A DNA stretch of 28,952 nt, taken from positions 1-28,952 of the IMG/VR virus record IMGVR_UViG_3300021473_000073; one strand, written 5' to 3'. Within the stretch, counting starts at the first letter, position 1. Every line of letters starts with the position of its first letter. The notes beneath the pieces are model-generated. The model was not told the DNA's origin and made no database searches. It saw only the letters and a list, made by a program, of their open reading frames with translations. A program made the translations under genes and the position numbers. Shown piece after piece: positions 12,548-20,042 of the stretch. The DNA is from a virus.

Positions 12548-12802
12548 ATGAGCAATACACCTGAAGTTATGAGTCGTGAGATTACGATGCAGAATAACCC
12601 GGATGAGGTTATCGAAGCGGATTTACGCTCATTGCATCTTATCTTATGCAAACTTGAAACAGCATGGCACTATGCAGAGACGATAGACGATACGTGTAAA
12701 CTTACTTTAACTACACTGAAGGTAATGGAGCATAGGCGAAAGACATTAGGTATTGATGTTAGCCCAGGTAAGCAAGTATACCTAACACCCTATGACAGTT
12801 AA
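12548..12802 (+). CDS. Small helical protein (84 residues), first gene of the rightward set
   Basis: The frame is open from 12272, but the convincing part begins near ATG 12548 (MSNTPEVMSREITMQNNP); earlier residues look like translated non-coding DNA. No good ribosome site is seen; ATG 12569 is an alternative. The core NNPDEVIEADLRSLHLILCK and a second helix with TIDDTCKLTLTTLKVMEHRR form a helical hairpin, followed by KTLGID. This reminds me of small phage proteins near packaging genes, and its place before the terminase makes a small-terminase role possible, but no motif proves it. The tail SPGKQVYLTPYDS is unstructured. Confidence 0.55.
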   Translation: MSNTPEVMSREITMQNNPDEVIEADLRSLHLILCKLETAWHYAETIDDTCKLTLTTLKVMEHRRKTLGIDVSPGKQVYLTPYDS

Positions 12803-12820
12803 CGTAACGGTGTATCCTTA

Positions 12821-12897
12821 AACCAGCCGTGAGACTGGTTATTACACCTACTGTTAAGGAGAAGCCTACGGAAAACAAACAGCCGTAGGCTGTTTGT
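12821..12897 (+). repeat. Two-hairpin element, copy D, directly before the gene at 12901
   Basis: AACCAGCC-GTGA-GACTGGTT (12821-12840) is followed by a spacer with AAGGAG (12856-12861) and CTACGGAA (12866-12873), then ACAAACAGCC-GTA-GGCTGTTTGT (12875-12897, 10-bp stem). It repeats copy A (8811-8884) on the opposite strand, but again in the sense of local transcription. The second hairpin ends 3 bases before ATG 12901, so it separates AAGGAG from the start codon. Confidence 0.65.
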
Positions 12898-12900
12898 ACT

Positions 12901-13230
12901 ATGGCATACTACCTACAAGCTGAACCCCATTGGAGTCTAGACTTCGCGATTAAACGATTCTGTAACGACGCTGATGTAAAGATAGTCACTGTTGATGACT
13001 TATTAGATTTGGATGTAGTTACACTAGACCTGCGCATTCCAGTAAAAGAAGCCCTAGACAAAATTGACTGCCTAATACCTCCGTATGGCGTTGCACTGTT
13101 CCACCCTGACTCTGTGATGTCCTACCTAAAACGCAGAGCTAAGCGCTGCTTACGTAAAGCTCAAGTAGAAACGCTCGCGCAAATTAAAGAGTTACAACGG
13201 ACTAGACTAGAGAATCAAGCTGATGTGTGA
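12901..13230 (+). CDS. Unknown protein (109 residues)
   Basis: A 109-residue protein beginning MAYYLQAEPHWSLDFAIKRF. The N-terminal half is mixed and acidic (VDDLLDLDVVTLDLRIPVKEA), the middle has LIPPYGVALFHPDSV, and the C-terminal third is a basic helix (YLKRRAKRCLRKAQVE). No family is recognised. ATG 12901 follows a hairpin by 3 bases and the nearest AAGGAG is 39 bases upstream. Its stop region contains the ATG of the next gene (8-base overlap), so the two are coupled. The basic helix could bind DNA; with the small genes around it, it may belong to packaging, but that is a guess. Confidence 0.65.
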   Translation: MAYYLQAEPHWSLDFAIKRFCNDADVKIVTVDDLLDLDVVTLDLRIPVKEALDKIDCLIPPYGVALFHPDSVMSYLKRRAKRCLRKAQVETLAQIKELQRTRLENQADV

Positions 13231-13495
13231 AGACTACAACAAAACATGGGATTCTTTCTGGAAGGATATAGTCACTAAAGAGGATGGGACTATAGACCTT
13301 GAACAGATTAAACGAGAGTTAGCTGACTTCTACTACGTAATGAATGAAGTGCCTAAAGTGTATATGGAGATAACTGGAGGAGAGCTATCAAAAATAATGT
13401 ACACTGCTGAAACAGTTATTGGGCTATATAACCAGCAAGTAGAGAAGTTAATAGAGGAAGCGTTGGAGGAGGCTAGACTGCATCCTCAAGAGTAG
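13223..13495 (+). CDS. Conserved small phage protein (90 residues)
   Basis: A 90-residue protein beginning MCEDYNKTWDSFWKD. The middle region LEQIKRELADFYYVMNEVPK at about 27-46 and VYMEITGGELSKIMYTAETV at 47-66 strongly recall a small protein found in many phages and prophages with the pattern 'ELxDFxxVMxxVPKVYxxITGG-LSKxMYxAETV'. Its function is unknown to me. It is followed by an acidic helix (QQVEKLIEEALEEARLHPQE). The start overlaps the previous gene by 8 bases. Its 3' end overlaps the terminase gene, which runs the other way, by 23 bases. Confidence 0.8.
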   Translation: MCEDYNKTWDSFWKDIVTKEDGTIDLEQIKRELADFYYVMNEVPKVYMEITGGELSKIMYTAETVIGLYNQQVEKLIEEALEEARLHPQE

Positions 13496-15356
13496 TAGAA
13501 AAGTTAGCTACTAGTGGAGGCTTACTGATTATAGTAGTTGCAGTAATAGCCCCGCCTCTGCTAACGTATGCTGCTTCCTTCTGGGCTATGATTGTAGTAG
13601 GAGTCATCACCCTACGCTGCCCTGGAGCAAAGCCAAGCCTCCAGATAGCTACCTGCATGGCTAGCATCATTGCATCGCTCTCGTCTGGAGACTTAGCTAG
13701 CTTAGGGTTGATAGCTGCCATACGGGCCTTGTAGTCTGCTTTAGACTCCAGCATTAGCTTTGGCGATTCATGACCACCCTTAAGTAGTACCTTACGATTC
13801 ACAAGCTGCTCAGCAGTCAGGCTATCGATACCTCGTATCTGGTCCTGCTGAACGAACTCTCGAAACTTAAGCCACATATCTGATGGAGACATTACCAGTA
13901 CAAAAGGGTCTACCTTCCCTCTCAGCGTCTCCGACCGAGGCTTAACTGAAACAACTCTGTATGGTTGCCCCTCCTGCTTACTAACAATCCTAATTAACTC
14001 TCCTAGCGCCCTACCAATCCCTGTTGCGTCGATAGCTAGATTCGATACTGGGCAGTTATACCGTTCTAGCACCGCTAGAACCTGAGTAGCAATCTGCATC
14101 TCCCCTGAAGCATCTCCCCTTACCAAGTCTATCTTGTGAATCAGATCCTCCCCTCTGAAGTCCAAAACAACTAATCCATCTACAGTATGTCCTAGCACTC
14201 CTAGCCTAAGGATACACCCGGCTCCACCTCCGCCTATCTGGAAGGCTGGGTCTAAGCCGGCTACTACTTCCTTTGGATAGAAGCCACTCCATTCAGCCTT
14301 TCTGCGAACCTGGTGTTCATTGAGGAAAGGTTCGCTAATGATGGTGTTGTCCATCTGCTTATCTTGCCAGAAGCCAAGCACGAACCTGTAAAAGGAATCT
14401 GACTCTTCGCCATACTCACGTTTCTTCTTCTCAATCCCTGCTGTAGTAATCAGAAACCTACTAAGCACTTCCTTTTTCACCACATCCGTTTCACTGATAG
14501 CTGGAGAGTCATAAGGGTTGAAGTAAAGACAAAGCCCATTCTCGTATTGCGTCTCCCAAGTGTAGTCCCTCATTGGGTCTACTGTTTTCCATCCTCGACG
14601 AGGAGTAGCTAAAGCACCATGCAAGTCAGTCTTACTATTAGAGTTCCCAATACCTATCAGCTGAAACGTATCCACACCTTGTTCCAGGTTGGGAATAGCC
14701 TTAAGAACGTTAGGCGTCATGTCTGTGCACTCATCCAGAATCACCAATAACCTCTTGTTTGGGTGGCGTCCGATGATGGTGCTAAGAGTTTTGATGTCAT
14801 CGCCCATCTTAATTGCAGCTGCAAATAGGCCATGAATCTTCTCTTTCTGTTTCGGGTATAGTATCTTGGGGGGCTTGCTGGTTAAAAACGTACCTGGTAT
14901 TGGTAGTACAGCACTGGAGAATAGTGAAGCTACATAGCCCCATATACGACTCTCCAGGGACTCCAGCGTAACCGACGTAACGATGCAACTATTGTTTTTT
15001 GGATCAGAAAGCCAAAACAGTAGTGCTATCTTAGCAGCATCTAGGCTCTTCCCAGTAGCTGCTCCAGAAGCGAAAATGAGGGGCGTAGCCCCCATACAGT
15101 GAGCAGTAAACCTTCTCTCGGTCCAACGATGCCAACTCCCGGCATGATGCGGCCACAACAAGTCATGGGCACGGTGCATGGCATTCACTTGAACGTCTAC
15201 ATCATCGCTATCACGATATAATTTAAGATTAATTAGATAGGGATGCTGTAATTTAAACTCTTTTCCACAGGCATAAACCCTGCTACCATCAACCTCCCAA
15301 CCTTCTTTTAAGCAAAGAGGAATCAACTTAGGATCTACTCGTTGGTTAAGATACAT
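13473..15356 (-). CDS. terL: Terminase large subunit (packaging ATPase-nuclease)
   Basis: A 627-residue protein from ATG 15356, chosen over an upstream TTG at 15383 because GAGGG lies 4-8 bases before it. The ATPase half has Walker A GAATGKS at 98-104 and Walker B LLVILDE ending at 208-209, then GIGNSNSKTDLHGAL (motif III/coupling). The nuclease half starts VVAGLDPAF, with AIDATGIGRALGELI and a final PDESDAMMLAMQ segment, supplying the acidic residues of the RNase H-like site. It drives DNA into the prohead and cuts it. It runs opposite to the rest of the head genes. A small-subunit partner is not clearly identified. Confidence 0.9.
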   Translation of the reverse strand: MYLNQRVDPKLIPLCLKEGWEVDGSRVYACGKEFKLQHPYLINLKLYRDSDDVDVQVNAMHRAHDLLWPHHAGSWHRWTERRFTAHCMGATPLIFASGAATGKSLDAAKIALLFWLSDPKNNSCIVTSVTLESLESRIWGYVASLFSSAVLPIPGTFLTSKPPKILYPKQKEKIHGLFAAAIKMGDDIKTLSTIIGRHPNKRLLVILDECTDMTPNVLKAIPNLEQGVDTFQLIGIGNSNSKTDLHGALATPRRGWKTVDPMRDYTWETQYENGLCLYFNPYDSPAISETDVVKKEVLSRFLITTAGIEKKKREYGEESDSFYRFVLGFWQDKQMDNTIISEPFLNEHQVRRKAEWSGFYPKEVVAGLDPAFQIGGGGAGCILRLGVLGHTVDGLVVLDFRGEDLIHKIDLVRGDASGEMQIATQVLAVLERYNCPVSNLAIDATGIGRALGELIRIVSKQEGQPYRVVSVKPRSETLRGKVDPFVLVMSPSDMWLKFREFVQQDQIRGIDSLTAEQLVNRKVLLKGGHESPKLMLESKADYKARMAAINPKLAKSPDESDAMMLAMQVAIWRLGFAPGQRRVMTPTTIIAQKEAAYVSRGGAITATTIISKPPLVANFSTTLEDAV

Positions 15357-15948
15357 GCAGCCCTCGACATTTAAAAAGTTCAAACCATTTCATGTACCAA
15401 AATCGTACGTATTTATAGACCCTGATACAGGGCATCCATACCAAGCCACGACTAAAGAGCAACTGTTCTTCTCGATCCTGGCTTACCGAGAGCAGAACGA
15501 TCTGCCTCCTATTGCAGCTCTAGATACTGCCATAGAGAATTATCTCTGCAACTTAGCAGAGAACTGTGGCAGTTGTGAATGGGCTAAGTTGAAGCGTGGT
15601 TGGGTCCAAACCTTACGCGGAGGCGTAGCCCTCATTGAGAACCTCTTCTATGGTAAAAATCACATAGTCCCCAAAGAAGAAGCAGAAAGACGCGCTCTCA
15701 TCTGCACCGCCTGCCCTCAAAACATCTTCCCCGACAAATCAGCTTTCATCACATGGAGTGACGAGATAGCTTTATACGCTACTGGTGGATTACGTACTAC
15801 TCAGTATGATAAACTAGGTAACTGTAACGCATGTACTTGTCCCTTAAATGCAAAGGTCTGGTACAAGGAAGCATCACTTACTGAGGAAGAGTCTAAACTT
15901 GCTCCCAACTATTGTTGGCAGTTAATCAACAAGGAACCTACAAAATGA
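15355..15948 (+). CDS. Cysteine-rich phage protein upstream of the portal gene
   Basis: A 197-residue protein beginning MQPSTFKKFKPFHVPKSYVF. The N-terminal ~60 residues (FIDPDTGHPYQATTKEQL and LAYREQNDLPPIAALDTAIE) match a module seen in many phage proteins next to the portal gene. Cysteine groups follow: CNLAENCGSC near 60, CTACPQN near 118, CNACTCPLNA near 158 and NYCW near 187. The spacing looks like zinc binding sites. The role is unknown; the place between terminase and portal suggests head assembly or packaging. ATG 15355 shares CATG with the terminase start, so no ribosome site or leader is available in its own gap; none is visible upstream. It ends in an ATGA junction with the portal gene. 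Confidence 0.7.
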   Translation: MQPSTFKKFKPFHVPKSYVFIDPDTGHPYQATTKEQLFFSILAYREQNDLPPIAALDTAIENYLCNLAENCGSCEWAKLKRGWVQTLRGGVALIENLFYGKNHIVPKEEAERRALICTACPQNIFPDKSAFITWSDEIALYATGGLRTTQYDKLGNCNACTCPLNAKVWYKEASLTEEESKLAPNYCWQLINKEPTK

Positions 15949-18398
15949 AAGAACTAGACAACTCAAACATTGTAGGTGGTAAGATCGAACAACTACCGTC
16001 TGGTAAGTTTAAAGCAGATAAGACAATTATCACGTCAGTAGGTTCGGCCCGCAGCATTCATGAGCGTCTCCGCGCCGGAAATATAAAGCGCGTTAGACTC
16101 TATTCTGAAATAGATGGATTAGTCCAAGGCAATCCACCTTACGATTCTAAAGCCCTTCAGCAGGCTGGATTAGGACACATCGCTAATTACAATAATATGT
16201 TTGCACGTGCGGAGATTAAACGTGCTTGCCTGGCCTACTGGAATCTACTGCATAACGCGCAGTCGATGATTAAGATTGAACTAGATATACCAGATCCTAA
16301 TGCTCCTGAATGGGCTAGGACTATGTCTTATCTTTGGGATAAGGTGGTTAAGCGTCTTTGGCCTTCTTTCCTGATTAACATTGCTTCTCTATCTACGCAG
16401 ATAGTTAAGTTTGGAATCTCTCCTACGCTATGGAGAGATGAGCGCGATCCACGTTGGACTGTAGTAGAACTGAATAAGTTCTTCATCCCAGACCAGACTC
16501 AAAGCGACATAGAGATGCTAACCACAGTCTGTGTCGAAAGCGACTTCACAATCCAATATCTCTGGAATGTCTATAACGAATACAAAAACACTCCAGCGAA
16601 TGATACACCCTGGAATGTCAAAACTCTAGGACAGCTTCTCTGCACAGCAGTAGCAACTCCTCTACGCGAAGCAAACCAGCAACTAGACCTGATGGACCTA
16701 GAGCGCAAACTCTACTCTGGTGACTTATCCTTCGACCGTCTCTACAATGACTCTATTAGAGTAGTCTCCCTCTTCCAGAAAGAGTACAACAACAAAATCT
16801 CACATTACATGTTTCATCGAAACATAGTAGCGCCTAACACAGAAGACGACACAGGCTTCCTATTCTTCCAGCAAGACCAATACGAATCTATCTCAGACGC
16901 CTTCGTAATCTTCACTAAAGACCCAGGAGAGTTTACAATCCATGCTAATAGAGGCTTAGGGCATGAAATCTTTTCATTGGCGCAGGCTAAGATTCAGTTA
17001 GACTGTTCAGTAGTAGATATGGCTAAGTGGGCGTCTACTCCGATAATTAAAAGTGGAGCTGGAAATACTAAAGATGTAGAGCAGATCAGATTCTACCCTG
17101 GAGTTCCAACTAACATTGGAACTGCTGACTTTGTTCAGAATAACCTGGGTGCAAATGTTAATAATGTAGTTGGAGCTGCGCAGTATCTATCGAGCTTAAT
17201 CCAGTTCAATTCCACCTACTCGGGCACAGATCCAGCTAACCCAGATCCAGATAAAGGCTCACTGTCTCCAGTACAGACTAAGATGCTGGCTTACAAAGAG
17301 TTCAATGTACTAAAGAACAACATAATGCACTTCTACACTACGTTCGACAGAGTCATACAAAACATGACTAAGAAGATGCTAGAAGCAAAAGAAGGTAATC
17401 CTGGAGCTGAACTTGGACTCACCTGGAAAAAACGATGCTTAGAAGCGGGAATACCTCCAGAGGTGTTTAAGAAAGCCAACCAAGAGCGTATAGAAGTATT
17501 TGCCACTAGGGTGGCCGGGGCTGGCTCACAGGTGGCACAACTCATCGGGCTACAGGAGTTACAGTCAATCATGGGATCGTTCGGTCCTAGGGAGGAGAGA
17601 GCCTATAAACGCAGCCTAATAACTGCTGCGGTTGGAGTGGAGTCCCTTGAAGAGTTCGATCAAGACTCTAATACTGTAGATGAACAGGCTGGAGGGGCAT
17701 CTCTAGCTGGAGTAGAAAACGCAGTAATTCAGGCAGGAAAGTCTCCTATCTTCTCCAAAGATAACGACCAACGTGCTCACTCAGCAGTCCACATGGCATT
17801 AGCAACCCAAACCATCCAGGCGCTACAGCAACAGCAGTCCGACCCCATCGAGGCTGATAAGATCTTCTCTGTCTTAGTGCCTCACCTATCAGAACACATA
17901 TCAGCCCTACAGCAGTCTCCATTTGCACAAAGCGAATTCAATAAGCTTAAGCCAGGCTTTGACCAGGTAGTTAAGTATGCGACTCTTAACCGTGCTAATG
18001 CTGCTAAGATGATGCAAGCGCAAGCTAAGCAGCAACAGCAGCAAGAACAGCAACTCTCTGAATCACAAGTTAAGACACAAATTACACAAGCCGATGAACA
18101 GAGAAAGGACTTTAAGCTACAGAAGCAAGACCAGCGACAAGAGGACCAACACCAGACCAAGAAGAGGATGCTAGAAGAAAAGACCATGAGCGATATTGAG
18201 ATGAAGCGTCTTAAAACGGTTACCGAAGCTGAACTAGCGAAGCAGAAAGCAGGTGCTGATATTGCAGCTAAGCAGGTCTCTCAGGGATACGAAGGTAACT
18301 CAGCAAGCCAAGACCTACGCGAGCTAAACGGTAGCACACCAGCACCATACGACATTGAAGGGATAGTTAAGACTAATCGTACAGGAGCAAACAAGTGA
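15945..18398 (+). CDS. Portal protein (head-tail connector)
   Basis: An 817-residue protein from ATG 15945 (the frame also opens at a TTG at 15912, but 15945 has AAGGA about 9 bases upstream and an ATGA overlap with the previous gene). The early segment HERLRAGNIKRVRLYSEIDG, then GNPPYDSKALQQAGLGHIAN, is a layout I know from large podovirus-like portals of environmental phages; PRWTVVELNKFFIPDQ follows. The body is mostly helical. The last ~120 residues are glutamine-rich coiled coil (AKQQQQQEQQLSESQ and later charged repeats). The portal forms the ring through which terminase threads DNA. The call rests on size, order and pattern, not a search. Confidence 0.75.
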   Translation: MKELDNSNIVGGKIEQLPSGKFKADKTIITSVGSARSIHERLRAGNIKRVRLYSEIDGLVQGNPPYDSKALQQAGLGHIANYNNMFARAEIKRACLAYWNLLHNAQSMIKIELDIPDPNAPEWARTMSYLWDKVVKRLWPSFLINIASLSTQIVKFGISPTLWRDERDPRWTVVELNKFFIPDQTQSDIEMLTTVCVESDFTIQYLWNVYNEYKNTPANDTPWNVKTLGQLLCTAVATPLREANQQLDLMDLERKLYSGDLSFDRLYNDSIRVVSLFQKEYNNKISHYMFHRNIVAPNTEDDTGFLFFQQDQYESISDAFVIFTKDPGEFTIHANRGLGHEIFSLAQAKIQLDCSVVDMAKWASTPIIKSGAGNTKDVEQIRFYPGVPTNIGTADFVQNNLGANVNNVVGAAQYLSSLIQFNSTYSGTDPANPDPDKGSLSPVQTKMLAYKEFNVLKNNIMHFYTTFDRVIQNMTKKMLEAKEGNPGAELGLTWKKRCLEAGIPPEVFKKANQERIEVFATRVAGAGSQVAQLIGLQELQSIMGSFGPREERAYKRSLITAAVGVESLEEFDQDSNTVDEQAGGASLAGVENAVIQAGKSPIFSKDNDQRAHSAVHMALATQTIQALQQQQSDPIEADKIFSVLVPHLSEHISALQQSPFAQSEFNKLKPGFDQVVKYATLNRANAAKMMQAQAKQQQQQEQQLSESQVKTQITQADEQRKDFKLQKQDQRQEDQHQTKKRMLEEKTMSDIEMKRLKTVTEAELAKQKAGADIAAKQVSQGYEGNSASQDLRELNGSTPAPYDIEGIVKTNRTGANK

Positions 18399-18736
18399 TA
18401 GTAGAACACTTCGCAGAAGATAAGATAGCCCTAACGCAGTTACGCGATGCACTCTCCATCTTTCATCGCATTAACTTCTTTGCCGTCCTATTAGATGTAG
18501 CTGCTAATCGTTCACTAGTGCAGCAAGCGATTACTACAGATACAGCAGCACTTCAGAACGCATGGCATAATGGGTATGTAGAAGCTATAAACGACATCTT
18601 CTACTTTCTGGACCGTTATACTCCTAAAGAAAAGAGAGAAGATACACAGATGGATTTTGGAGCAATAGAAGCGTTATTAAAAGCAGGCGATATAACGGAG
18701 ACAGAAGCAGATGAGTTACGTAATGCCAGGGGTTAG
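18395..18736 (+). CDS. Small head-region protein (113 residues)
   Basis: A 113-residue protein starting with GTG at 18395, which overlaps the portal stop (GTGA); AGGAG lies 8 bases upstream and supports this start. Three helices are seen: ALTQLRDALSIFHRINFFAVLL, SLVQQAITTDTAALQNAW and GYVEAINDIFYFLDRY, then a basic link KEKREDTQ and a short acidic helix MDFGAIEALLKAGDITETEADEL. It resembles small helical proteins between portal and scaffold genes in podovirus-like phages. No family name is known to me. It overlaps the scaffold-like gene by up to 26 bases. Confidence 0.65.
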   Translation: MIVEHFAEDKIALTQLRDALSIFHRINFFAVLLDVAANRSLVQQAITTDTAALQNAWHNGYVEAINDIFYFLDRYTPKEKREDTQMDFGAIEALLKAGDITETEADELRNARG

Positions 18737-20042
18737 TAAACCTAATGCAGCAGGGATAGAAGCGTCATTAACAGTAGTGGGGGATGAAGACCCAGTAGAG
18801 TTTATTCGACGTAGCATACAAGCGGCTAATCCTACAGCCCAGCCAATGGTGCAAGCTACAGCGCCTATATTACAGTCACCCTCAGTAACTCCACATGTAG
18901 CACCTCCAGAAGTAAAGACATCCTTTACAGACAAAGAGATTGGATTGGAGCTGCCTTATGCTAGTCCGACTACGCCATTACCTGCGCCAACTCCTAACAC
19001 GTTACCAATTAAGGAAAGCGAAGCTCAAAGCGAGACAACGCTTAAGGAGTCGGCGAAAGGCCCTGAGCCGAGTCTTAATGGCCCCGAGGAGAGTCTTAAG
19101 CATTTGCGTAAGAAAACTGGGGAACTTTCTCGCACCGTGGAAGAACGGTCTGCCGAGGTAGCGGCTCTACAGTCCGAACTAGAACGGTATAAAACAGGAG
19201 AAGTACTACCTGATTCTGTACAAACTCTACAACAACAAGTAGATGAGTTAAGCTACTATAAAGAACTGCATAACTTAAAGATGACTCCAGCTTACACTGA
19301 GAAGTATCTACAGCCTATTGAACAGTTGAAGGAGAAAGCAATACAAACGGCTACTGATTATGGTGTAGCTCCAGAAGTGTTAGACTACGCTTATAAGCTA
19401 GAAAATAAACGGGACCTAAATCAATTTCTGCGCCGGCACTTTGACGAGGTTGAAGCACTCGAAGTTAGAGAGTTACTTAGTAGCATAAAGCAAGTAGATA
19501 TAGCAGCGCAAGAAGCTCTAGCCAGACCATCGGAGACGTTACAGCAGCTAAAAGAAGAACAGCAACAGTTTGCTTCCCAACAAGAAAGTACACGATTAGA
19601 ACGTATTAGCAGTATGGCAAAGACTGGGTGGATAGAGGCGCTGACAGAATTACGTAGCGTAGGAGACTATCCAGAGTTAACGCTTACGGGAGACGCTGAT
19701 AATGATAAGTATGTACAGCCGATTCTTAGCGATGCAGCAACAGAATACGGAAAGTTTATCAAAGAGTTGGGTTTCAATGGTACTAAGGAACTACGCCCGG
19801 AAGCATCGAAAATATTGGCTAAGCGATTCCTACTGTCCCAGGCTGCGGCCATTGCTATGGAATCCAGATCCCAACACCACCATAGAGCACAAGAACTTAT
19901 TGAAACTACGAAAAGACAAGCAAACTATATAAGACCTCCGGTAGGAGGTGGGGCTGGATCATCCCCAATGTCTACTCCTACACAGCCACGTAGCCCGCTA
20001 GAAGCAGGGGATGAGATACTGCGTAGAATAGGAATGAAATAA
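18711..20042 (+). CDS. Scaffold-like coiled-coil protein
   Basis: A 443-residue protein. Residues ~30-120 are low complexity, rich in Pro, Thr and Ser. A long coiled coil starts near 120 (PEESLKHLRKKTGELSRTVE, AALQSELERYK, TLQQQVDELSYY), followed by more helices and a region with ARPSETLQQLKEEQQQF. The C-terminus is basic (EILRRIGMK), which is typical of scaffold proteins that bind capsid by the C-terminal helix. ATG 18711 has GGAG 10 bases upstream; ATG 18723 is an alternative. Position after the portal supports a scaffold that shapes the prohead. The expected capsid neighbour is displaced by ~5.2 kb. Confidence 0.6.
   Translation: MSYVMPGVSKPNAAGIEASLTVVGDEDPVEFIRRSIQAANPTAQPMVQATAPILQSPSVTPHVAPPEVKTSFTDKEIGLELPYASPTTPLPAPTPNTLPIKESEAQSETTLKESAKGPEPSLNGPEESLKHLRKKTGELSRTVEERSAEVAALQSELERYKTGEVLPDSVQTLQQQVDELSYYKELHNLKMTPAYTEKYLQPIEQLKEKAIQTATDYGVAPEVLDYAYKLENKRDLNQFLRRHFDEVEALEVRELLSSIKQVDIAAQEALARPSETLQQLKEEQQQFASQQESTRLERISSMAKTGWIEALTELRSVGDYPELTLTGDADNDKYVQPILSDAATEYGKFIKELGFNGTKELRPEASKILAKRFLLSQAAAIAMESRSQHHHRAQELIETTKRQANYIRPPVGGGAGSSPMSTPTQPRSPLEAGDEILRRIGMK

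Noticed and set aside
15357-15383. TTG start that would lengthen the terminase by nine residues
   Set aside because: ATG 15356 has a proper GAGGG site; the TTG has none.
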